A DNA stretch of 37,160 nucleotides from Clostridiales bacterium. Lineage in GTDB: Bacteria > Bacillota > Clostridia > Christensenellales > Aristaeellaceae. The notes beneath the pieces were generated by a model. That model was given only the letters and a program-made list of their open reading frames with translations. It searched no databases and had not been told where the DNA came from. Where the stretch lies: positions 1 to 37,160 of the forward strand of contig SVHD01000024.1 in assembly GCA_015056015.1 (NCBI GenBank), written 5' to 3'. This document shows positions 30,763 through 37,160 of the stretch, piece by piece (the stretch's first letter is position 1; every line of letters begins with the position of its first letter). A program made the position numbers and the translations under genes.

Positions 30763-31898
30763 AAATCTTCCTCCATTTCGGCAGAAACGGCCACGGGCTT
30801 TCCGCCGCGCAGATAGACCCTGGGCACCCGCCGGCCAATCATGCCCAGGCATTCATTGCGGTTCATATCGCCCCAGGCGGCAAATTCCCGCAAATCAATA
30901 TCCCCGCCAAGCAGGGTGACAATATCCCCCTCTTCCGCTTCCGGAATATCAGTGATATCAATCATCATCTGATCCATGCAGACCCTGCCCAGCACCGGCG
31001 CGCGCTTGCCATGCAGGGAAACGAAGCCCTTCTGGGAAAGCAGCCGGGGATAGCCGTCGATATAACCCACCGCCAGGGTGGCAACCCGGGTATCCCGGGC
31101 AAGGGGCGTATCATCATAGCCCACGCCATCGCCCTTGGGCGCCCAGCCGATGCGGGTGATCTTTGCCTTGAACTGCATCACATCTTTGCCTTCGGAAAAG
31201 CGTTCCCAAGCCGGGGGCACATTGCCATACAAAAATGCGCCCACCCGTACAGCGTCCATCTGCCAGTCCGGGAATCGGGTCAGGCCGATGGAATCCACCA
31301 GATGATGCATTCTGGCATGCAGGCCGCCCGCCTCAATTTCTTCCGCTATTTTTACAAACAAGGCATGCTGTTCCCTGCTCTGTTCCCGGCTGCGCAGGGC
31401 CAGATGGCTGTAAATGCCCTCAAAGGAAAGCATGGGCAAATCCTTGATTGCAAGGGCGGAAGCGGCGTCCGTAAAGCCCAGGCGATGCAAGCCCGTATCC
31501 AGCTTTACCTGCACCAGCGCCTCTTTTCCTGTTTGCTGCGCCGCCAGAGAAGCCCGCCTGGCGTCCGCCAGCGTGCCCACCGTCAGGGAAATTCCCTGCC
31601 CAATCAGGGAGGGCAGATAGCTTTCCTCCGCCGGGCTCAGCAAAAGAATGTGGGCGTCCTTTGCGGCGCGCCTTGCGGTCAGCGCTTCTTCCGGCGCAGC
31701 CACGGCAAACCAGCTCGCTCCATTTGCATTCAGCGTTTCCACCGTACGGAAAAGGCCAAGCCCGTAGGCATTGGCCTTCACCACACAAATGAATTCCGTA
31801 TTCTTTTCGCAAAGGGAACGCGCCAGATGGTAATTATGCAGCAGGGCATCCTCATCCACCTCAGCCCATGCACGGGCAATTGCGCGATCAAGCTTCAT
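30759..31898 (-). CDS. alr: Alanine racemase
   Basis: Alanine racemase is a PLP enzyme interconverting L- and D-alanine. The 379-residue product has the PLP lysine K41 in CVVKANAYGLG, HHLVDSIGLTRFPD in the barrel, and the C-terminal domain with the second catalytic tyrosine region GVGYDDTP and the substrate-binding GRVCMDQMMIDIT. The ATG at 31898 has GGGAGG upstream and lies two bases after the stop of the preceding ATPase gene; the frame is open further up without support. Its place after a peptide importer suggests it handles D-alanine from imported peptides, though it may also be the biosynthetic enzyme. Confidence 0.95.
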   Translation of the reverse strand: MKLDRAIARAWAEVDEDALLHNYHLARSLCEKNTEFICVVKANAYGLGLFRTVETLNANGASWFAVAAPEEALTARRAAKDAHILLLSPAEESYLPSLIGQGISLTVGTLADARRASLAAQQTGKEALVQVKLDTGLHRLGFTDAASALAIKDLPMLSFEGIYSHLALRSREQSREQHALFVKIAEEIEAGGLHARMHHLVDSIGLTRFPDWQMDAVRVGAFLYGNVPPAWERFSEGKDVMQFKAKITRIGWAPKGDGVGYDDTPLARDTRVATLAVGYIDGYPRLLSQKGFVSLHGKRAPVLGRVCMDQMMIDITDIPEAEEGDIVTLLGGDIDLREFAAWGDMNRNECLGMIGRRVPRVYLRGGKPVAVSAEMEEDL

Positions 31899-31900
31899 TT

Positions 31901-32842
31901 TTATTCCTCCCGGATTCTTTCCCGATAAGCTTCCAGTTCCTTCTGATTTCCCAGCACGAAATGGCCTTCTTCGATTTCGCACCATTCAGGCTTATCCACG
32001 CTGTAATCATGCACGCTTTCGTCATAAATCATGGGCGGGCCATCCTGGCGGTGATCAGGCGAGGGCATGGGCACGGCGGAAAGCAGCGCCTGGGTATAGG
32101 GATGCAGCGGATGCCGGAAGAGGGTTTCTGTATCCGCCAATTCCACCAGCAGGCCCTTATGAATCACCGCAATGCGATCGCAGATGAAGCGCATCACGGA
32201 AAGATCATGGGAAATGAAGAGATAGGTAAGCCCTCTCTCCCGCTGCAGTTCCGCCAGCAGATTCAGCACCTGGGCACGGATGGAAACATCCAGTGCGGAG
32301 ATGGGTTCATCCGCCACAATGAATTCAGGCTGCATGATCAGCGCCCGGGCAATGCCGATACGCTGACGCTGGCCGCCGGAAAACTCATGGGGAAAACGGC
32401 TGGAAAATTCAGGCAGCAGGCCCACGTCGGAAAGGGCGGCATCCACCCGTTCCTTACGCTGTTCAGCCGTCAGATGCTTTTCAACATTATACAGGCCTTC
32501 GGATACAATGTAGTCCACCTTGGCCCGTTCATTCAGGGAAGCCATGGGATCCTGGAAAATCATCTGGATTTTCCTGGTCACTTCCTGATCCAGCTCTTTG
32601 CTGATTTTTCCGTTGATCTTCTCGCCCTTGAAAATCACTTCGCCGCCCGCCGTTTCATAAATGCGGATGATGGCGCGGCCAATGGTAGTTTTCCCCGAAC
32701 CGGATTCGCCAACCAGGCCAAAGGTTTCCCCCTTGAAAATATCAAAGCTTACGCCGCGAACGGCATAGAAGGGCTTGCGTTTGGGGCCAAAGGCCACCTT
32801 CAAATCCCGCACAGAAAGAAGCGGTTCTCTCATCTCACTCAT
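31901..32842 (-). CDS. Peptide ABC transporter ATPase, DppF/OppF type
   Basis: This is one of two ATPases powering the dipeptide/oligopeptide importer. The 313-residue product has Walker [16 protein letters not shown]-loop [12 protein letters not shown], signature [16 protein letters not shown], Walker [13 protein letters not shown] and the switch histidine in FISHDLSVM. The C-terminal oligopeptide-transporter extension ([12 protein letters not shown]) is present. The ATG overlaps the preceding ATPase stop by four bases. Confidence 0.95.
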   Translation of the reverse strand: MSEMREPLLSVRDLKVAFGPKRKPFYAVRGVSFDIFKGETFGLVGESGSGKTTIGRAIIRIYETAGGEVIFKGEKINGKISKELDQEVTRKIQMIFQDPMASLNERAKVDYIVSEGLYNVEKHLTAEQRKERVDAALSDVGLLPEFSSRFPHEFSGGQRQRIGIARALIMQPEFIVADEPISALDVSIRAQVLNLLAELQRERGLTYLFISHDLSVMRFICDRIAVIHKGLLVELADTETLFRHPLHPYTQALLSAVPMPSPDHRQDGPPMIYDESVHDYSVDKPEWCEIEEGHFVLGNQKELEAYRERIREE

Positions 32843-33876
32843 ACGATTTTATCCCCTTTCTGCAGCCTGCGCAGCACCGCCGGCGGCTCCACCTTGGGGG
32901 CCCGGGGATCCAGCAGCCAGGTACGTGCTTTATGGGTAGGCGTCACTTCAAAGAAGGGCGGCCTTTCTTCAAAATCAATTTTCAATGCGTGAGGATTGCG
33001 GGGAGCAAAGGCGTCGCCCTTGATTTCCAGATACAGATTAGGCGGCGTACCCTTGATGGAGAATAGATCCTCCCCCTTCACGCCCAGCTGGGGCAGCGAG
33101 GAAAGCAGCGCCCAGGTATAGGGATGGCAGGCTTCGTAGAATACTTCCCGGCTGGTGCCGATTTCGATGATATCGCCGGCATACATTACCGCGACCCTAT
33201 CAGCCACATTGGCCACAACCCCCAGGTCATGGGTGATATACACGGTGGTCAAATCATATTTCCGTACCAGATCACGGATCAGATGCAGAATCTGGGCCTG
33301 GATGGTAACGTCCAGCGCGGTGGTCGGCTCGTCACAGATCAGAATCTTGGGCTTGCAGGCGATAGCAATGGCGATAACCACGCGCTGGCGCATGCCGCCG
33401 GAAAATTCATGGGGATACTGCTTGGCACGGCGTTCGGGATCGGTGATGCCCACGTCCACCAGGGTTTCAATCATCCGCTTATGGGCCTCGGCGCCCACCA
33501 GATTCTGATGCAGCTTCAGCGCTTCTTCAATCTGGGCGCCAATGGTTTTGAGCGGGTTCAGGCTGGTCATGGGATCCTGCAGCACCATGGCGATTTCCTT
33601 GCCGCGGATGGTCAGCCATTCCTTTTCCGTCTTATACTGGGCCAGGTCTTTTCCGTTGTAGAAAATGCTGCCGCTGTCAATCCAGCCGTTGGTATCCATC
33701 AGGCCCATGAAGGTCTTGGTCAATACCGATTTACCAGAGCCGGATTCGCCGACGATGGCCAGGGTTTCGCCCCTGTACAGATCCAGAGAAACATCCCGGA
33801 TGGCATGCAGCACCTTTCCGCGCAGGGAGAATTTCACATTCAGGTTCTGAACCGAAAGCACAGGCGTTTTTTCCAT
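32839..33876 (-). CDS. Peptide ABC transporter ATPase, DppD/OppD type
   Basis: This is the partner ATPase of the importer. The 345-residue product has Walker [19 protein letters not shown]-loop [12 protein letters not shown], signature [16 protein letters not shown], Walker [13 protein letters not shown] and the H-loop YITHDLGVV. The C-terminal OppD-type extension includes [12 protein letters not shown]. The cysteine-rich iron-sulfur site found in some DppD proteins is not visible. It lies 15 bases after the DppC-like gene and overlaps the next by four. Confidence 0.95.
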   Translation of the reverse strand: MEKTPVLSVQNLNVKFSLRGKVLHAIRDVSLDLYRGETLAIVGESGSGKSVLTKTFMGLMDTNGWIDSGSIFYNGKDLAQYKTEKEWLTIRGKEIAMVLQDPMTSLNPLKTIGAQIEEALKLHQNLVGAEAHKRMIETLVDVGITDPERRAKQYPHEFSGGMRQRVVIAIAIACKPKILICDEPTTALDVTIQAQILHLIRDLVRKYDLTTVYITHDLGVVANVADRVAVMYAGDIIEIGTSREVFYEACHPYTWALLSSLPQLGVKGEDLFSIKGTPPNLYLEIKGDAFAPRNPHALKIDFEERPPFFEVTPTHKARTWLLDPRAPKVEPPAVLRRLQKGDKIV

Positions 33877-33891
33877 GAATGCTTCTCCTCC

Positions 33892-35253
33892 TTACAGATG
33901 ATTCTTGGGATCCGCCGCATCGGCAAAGGCATTACCAACGATATAGAAAGAAATGGTGATGATGGAAAGCACGATGGTGGGGAACAGCAGCTGATAACTG
34001 GAACCGCTGCTAAGCAATTTTCTGCCCACGTTAATCAGGTTACCCAGAGAGGGAATGTTGATGGGCAGACCCAGACCAATATAGGTAATGAATACTTCAC
34101 TGCCGATAGCGCCGGGCACAGAAAGGGCCATGCGCAGGGTAATAACCGATACCAGATAAGGAAGCAAATTGCGGGTAATGATCCGGAAGGTACCGGTACC
34201 CAAGCAGCGGGAAGCCAGATTGTAGTCCCGGTCGCGGATGATTACGATCTGGTTGCGGACAAATCGCGCCATGCCTACCCAGCCGGTCGCGCTCATGGCC
34301 AGAATCAGGGTGGAAATGCCAGGCCGGAGCACATAGGAAACCAGAATCAATACGATGGTGGTGGGGATATTATCAATGACGTTATATACTTCCGTCAGCA
34401 GCCGGTCAAGAGAACGGACATAGCCCCAGAGCACGCCGATGAGAATACCGATGATTGCCTGGCAGAAGGCCACCACAATACCGATCAGCAGGGAGGTACG
34501 GGTGCCGGACCAAACCATGGCCCACAAATCCTGGCCCGCATTATTGGTACCAAAGAGGAAGGGGCGCACATCGGGCAGAAGGCGCAATTCCGCTTCCTTG
34601 ATGGCAATCGCCGTGCCATCCGCTTGCATTTCAATGCTTTCCTTGAGCACAAAAAGCTCATCGCCCTTGTAGGTCAATTCAGCAGGCGTGGTATGCAGGG
34701 AAACATTGAAATTGGATTTGGCCTTATAGGGCGTGTTTTCAAAGTCTTCAGGCAGTTTCAGCTTGGTAGTAAAGTCATTCTTCACATAGCCGACCGTGCC
34801 TTTGTAATCCACCTTGCAGAAATCCGCGCCATATTCCAGCACAGTAAATTCGTTCCGCTTGGGAATAGTTTCAATTACATTGCTGACTGCCGCCCATTTA
34901 TCATCTTCCCAGGGGGTCACGGTCAGCACGACGCCCGCTTCCGCCTTGGCCTGCACATTCGTCAGGCCGGGCCGCACATTCATCATCTGCATACCGGTGA
35001 TGGGATGATTGATAACCAGCTTGGCTTTATACTGGCCGGGCAGCAGCGGCTGAATGCAGGTAAAAACCAGCAGGATAGCCAGCAAAATCAACAAGCCCAT
35101 GGCCACCCGGTTTTTCAGGAAGCAGCGGAAGGTGCTGCCCCAATAGGAATAGTTGGAATAACCGGCCTTTTCTGCCGCCGCGCTATCGTAGGCAGCAAAT
35201 TCAAACATGGAATTTTCCAAAGGCTTGGACACATGATCCTTGATGCCTTTCAT
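33892..35253 (-). CDS. Peptide ABC transporter permease, DppC type, with inserted SH3b-like domain
   Basis: This is the second membrane subunit of the importer. At 453 residues it is about 150 longer than usual. The first membrane helix (51-69) is followed by an extracytoplasmic stretch of about 160 residues before the family motif FLFGTNNAGQDLWAMVWSGT (233-252) and the remaining helices. Within the insert, residues 105-163 read like a bacterial SH3 domain: VIETIPKRNEFTVLEYG, FCKVDYKGTVGYVKNDF. The EAA-type loop ASRCLGTGTFRIITRNLLP and C-terminal GNAFADAADPKNHL are normal. The ATG shares one base with the DppB stop (TGATG). Confidence 0.93.
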   Translation of the reverse strand: MKGIKDHVSKPLENSMFEFAAYDSAAAEKAGYSNYSYWGSTFRCFLKNRVAMGLLILLAILLVFTCIQPLLPGQYKAKLVINHPITGMQMMNVRPGLTNVQAKAEAGVVLTVTPWEDDKWAAVSNVIETIPKRNEFTVLEYGADFCKVDYKGTVGYVKNDFTTKLKLPEDFENTPYKAKSNFNVSLHTTPAELTYKGDELFVLKESIEMQADGTAIAIKEAELRLLPDVRPFLFGTNNAGQDLWAMVWSGTRTSLLIGIVVAFCQAIIGILIGVLWGYVRSLDRLLTEVYNVIDNIPTTIVLILVSYVLRPGISTLILAMSATGWVGMARFVRNQIVIIRDRDYNLASRCLGTGTFRIITRNLLPYLVSVITLRMALSVPGAIGSEVFITYIGLGLPINIPSLGNLINVGRKLLSSGSSYQLLFPTIVLSIITISFYIVGNAFADAADPKNHL

Positions 35254-36194
35254 CAGCGCGCACCCTCCTTCTTCGTCAGGCTGATCCGCGGATCGATCAC
35301 GGCCATCAGCAAATCGCCCAGCAGCATGCCCACAATACCGATGCAGGAATAAATCATTACGATAGCCTGCACCATGGGGTTATCCTGCTTGGTGATAACG
35401 TCAACCAGAAGGCCGCCCATGCCGGGAATGGAATAGAGGGATTCAACATAAATGGAACCACCCACCGTATAGAGCAGGGAGGTAGGGATATACTGAATCA
35501 TGGGAACAAATGCATTGCGGAATACATGGCGCATGGTAATTTTCTTGGTATCCACGCCCTTGGCCCGGGCAAGGCGGACATAATCCTTATTCAGTTCATC
35601 CACCATATACCGGCGCAGCCACATGGCGTAATAGGCGATATTGCCCAGGGACAAAGAGAAAATCGGCAGAATCCAGGTGACCCAGTTATCTCGTTCAAAA
35701 AGCATGCTTACGCCCAATAAGGTGGAACCATAAGACTGAATATAGATATAATATACGGCCGAAGGAACGGCGTTAATCAGCACGATAAAGAGCGTGCCGA
35801 ATTTATCCCAAAATTTATTTTTGCTCCGGGCCATTGCAGCGCCCAGAGGAATACCCAATACCAGAGAGACAGCCATAGCTATCAAGCCCAGGGTCAGGGA
35901 GACCGGGGCCTTATTGGCGACAATTTCAATGATCGGCACATCCTTGCTATAGCGGGCGGATACGCCGAGATCGCCTTTCAGCAAATTCAGAAAGAAATCT
36001 TTGAGCTGCACAAGCATGGGGTCATTCAACCCCAGCTTATCCAGCGTAGCTTCAATGACCGCAGGGGTCAATTTATCAATGTTATCGAAATAACCATCAA
36101 TGGGCATTTGGCGAACCATAACAAAAACCAAGGACAGGATAATCGCCAGCGTAAAAATGGATTGCCCGATACGCTTCAGTAAATACTTAGCCAA
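35253..36194 (-). CDS. Peptide ABC transporter permease, DppB type
   Basis: This is the first membrane subunit of the importer. The 313-residue protein has the usual start (KYLLKRIGQSIFTLAIILSL), about six membrane segments, the FGDLG-equivalent LLKGDLGVSARYSKDVP and the EAA loop VRLARAKGVDTKKITMRHVF. I chose the TTG at 36194, which has AAAGGATG upstream and yields the family N terminus; an in-frame ATG seven codons earlier (36215) abuts a hairpin and has no ribosome binding site. It follows the binding-protein gene after about 90 bases. Confidence 0.92.
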   Translation of the reverse strand: MAKYLLKRIGQSIFTLAIILSLVFVMVRQMPIDGYFDNIDKLTPAVIEATLDKLGLNDPMLVQLKDFFLNLLKGDLGVSARYSKDVPIIEIVANKAPVSLTLGLIAMAVSLVLGIPLGAAMARSKNKFWDKFGTLFIVLINAVPSAVYYIYIQSYGSTLLGVSMLFERDNWVTWILPIFSLSLGNIAYYAMWLRRYMVDELNKDYVRLARAKGVDTKKITMRHVFRNAFVPMIQYIPTSLLYTVGGSIYVESLYSIPGMGGLLVDVITKQDNPMVQAIVMIYSCIGIVGMLLGDLLMAVIDPRISLTKKEGAR

Positions 36195-36219
36195 TTTGTC
36201 AACATCCTTTGACATTCGT

Positions 36220-36251
36220 CTGCGGCAGGCCGGAAAACCGGCCTGCCGCAG
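36220..36251 (-). promoter_or_regulatory. Long perfect hairpin between dppA-like and dppB-like genes
   Basis: CTGCGGCAGGCCGG and CCGGCCTGCCGCAG form 14 perfect GC-rich pairs around a 4-base loop. No U tract follows on the minus strand. It ends only a few bases before the dppB-like start region. Same place and shape as the hairpin at 19367-19398. Confidence 0.75.
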
Positions 36252-36283
36252 CGCAATTGTGGTTACCAGGGCTTCAACAGCAA

Positions 36284-37160
36284 TTATTCAGCGGTCAAAG
36301 CAGCCTTGGCTTCCATATAGGCGTCATAAGCATCGTAGTATTCGTCGGTGTCCATGTAGTCATCCAGCTTCTTCTGGCCCTTATAGCGTTCCTGAGTCAT
36401 GCTGTCAGCAGCGATGGGAGCAGAGAAGGGATCCAGCAGGGAAGCGGTGTAGCCGCCGCTGGCATAACCAATGGGCATCACGAAGCCATGGTTGATCAGG
36501 AAGGCTTCCGCCTTGGCAAAGGCAGCATAGCGGGCAGCGGTGTCATCCACGATGGCCTTGGCAGCATCCACCAGCGCATAGTATTCCTCGATCAGCGCGG
36601 TATCGGTGCAGGCTTCGCCCATGCTGTTGTAGTGGTAATCGTCGGTGCGGAGGAAGGGATCGGTGTAAGTTTCCGGGTCAGTATAGTCGGGACCCCAGTT
36701 GCAATTCTGGATGGCATAATCGCCGGTGCGGCGAGCACCCAGATAATTCTGCGCAGGACCAGCGACCAGCACCACATCGATATAATCGGTGCCCAGCACG
36801 CTTTCCAGCTGCTGTTCCACGAGCTGCGCTTCTTCAGCGGAGTTGTTGCCAGAAGCGCTGGGATGGTAAGTGTCCAGAATGATGATGGGGAATTTGCAGC
36901 CAGCAGCGGTCAGTTCCTTGATGGCGGCTTCCTTATAGGCCAGCGCAGCATCCACATTCATGGTGTCAGCACCCTTGGCGGTGATGGCAGCCAGATCGCC
37001 CATGTTCACATAGTCCAGACCATTGGCATCCACGAAGGCAGGGGGAGTCAGGGTATTATACAGCAGGGCTTCGGGGTTGTCAGGATCGATCAGGGTCTTA
37101 ATCTTGATGCGGTTGAAGGCATTGATGATGGAAAGACGGAAGTTTTCGTTGTTGACAGCG
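36284..37160 (-). CDS. Peptide-binding protein, SBP family 5 (DppA/OppA), C-terminal part
   Basis: This is the extracellular substrate receptor of the importer. The 292 residues present cover the C-terminal half: FRLSIINAFNRIKIKTLI (the region where family 5 proteins have RQAF..AID), LAYKEAAIKELTAAGCKFPI, VEQQLESVLGTDYIDV and the closing lobe. The upstream part, including signal peptide and lipobox, is outside the window. The frame is open to the window edge at 37160. It heads the operon; being a family 5 receptor, its ligand may be a peptide, nickel chelate or muropeptide. Confidence 0.9.
   Translation of the reverse strand, partial: AVNNENFRLSIINAFNRIKIKTLIDPDNPEALLYNTLTPPAFVDANGLDYVNMGDLAAITAKGADTMNVDAALAYKEAAIKELTAAGCKFPIIILDTYHPSASGNNSAEEAQLVEQQLESVLGTDYIDVVLVAGPAQNYLGARRTGDYAIQNCNWGPDYTDPETYTDPFLRTDDYHYNSMGEACTDTALIEEYYALVDAAKAIVDDTAARYAAFAKAEAFLINHGFVMPIGYASGGYTASLLDPFSAPIAADSMTQERYKGQKKLDDYMDTDEYYDAYDAYMEAKAALTAE

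Noticed and set aside
33124-35352. Long plus-strand open frame opposite the peptide transporter genes
   Set aside because: Shadow of ATPase and permease genes with all family motifs on the minus strand.

Overview
The window looks like chromosomal DNA of a low-GC-phylum Gram-positive bacterium of the class Clostridia, probably an uncultured gut or rumen lineage; GC is roughly 55% by eye. The evidence is the clostridial-style division and cell-wall (dcw) cluster with mraZ, a PASTA-bearing SpoVD/PBP2 and DivIB/FtsQ; the conserved lonB-lonA-engB block; strong purine-rich ribosome binding sites; and Lpl-type sugar ABC transport genes. MurE carries the DNPR motif of meso-diaminopimelate-adding enzymes, so the wall is predicted to be mDAP type. 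Nearly every gene is on the minus strand; the one clear exception is a secreted CAP-domain protein at 14259-14936.

Layout, read in the direction of transcription (high to low coordinates). (1) 37160-29833: a peptide ABC transporter (solute-binding protein cut by the window edge, two permeases, two ATPases) runs without gaps into alanine racemase and an S66 LD-carboxypeptidase. The stops and starts overlap or nearly touch, which suggests one muropeptide or D-amino-acid scavenging operon. The DppC-like permease carries an inserted SH3b-like extracytoplasmic domain. (2) 29733-25012: lonB, lonA, engB. (3) 24919-22613: a surface 5'-nucleotidase-type metallophosphatase with an alanine-rich coiled-coil stalk. 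(4) 22470-21361: a GNAT-like protein. (5) 21053-17450: an Lpl-type oligosaccharide ABC transporter whose solute-binding protein gene is frameshifted in a C run, followed from its own promoter by a beta-helix protein (17200-15368). (6) 15246-14986: a possible small gene. (7) The CAP-domain gene on plus, divergent from a zinc-ribbon protein and a metallophosphoesterase (14127-12996). (8) A 420-base AT-rich regulatory region. (9) 12573-1: mraZ-ftsL-spoVD-murE-mraY-murD-ftsW-murA-ftsQ-ftsA-ftsZ (cut at base 1). This cluster lacks rsmH, murF and murG at the places where clostridia usually have them.

Regulation is unusually readable. Near-consensus sigma-A promoters with 17- or 18-base spacers precede mraZ, ftsA, the beta-helix gene, the lpl operon, the GNAT-like gene, the nucleotidase gene and lonA. 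A forespore-sigma-like promoter may precede lonB. Both ABC operons have a long perfect hairpin without a U tract exactly between the binding-protein gene and the first permease gene. I saw no tRNA, rRNA, insertion sequence, CRISPR array or phage gene. All calls come from reading the sequence; no database search was possible.
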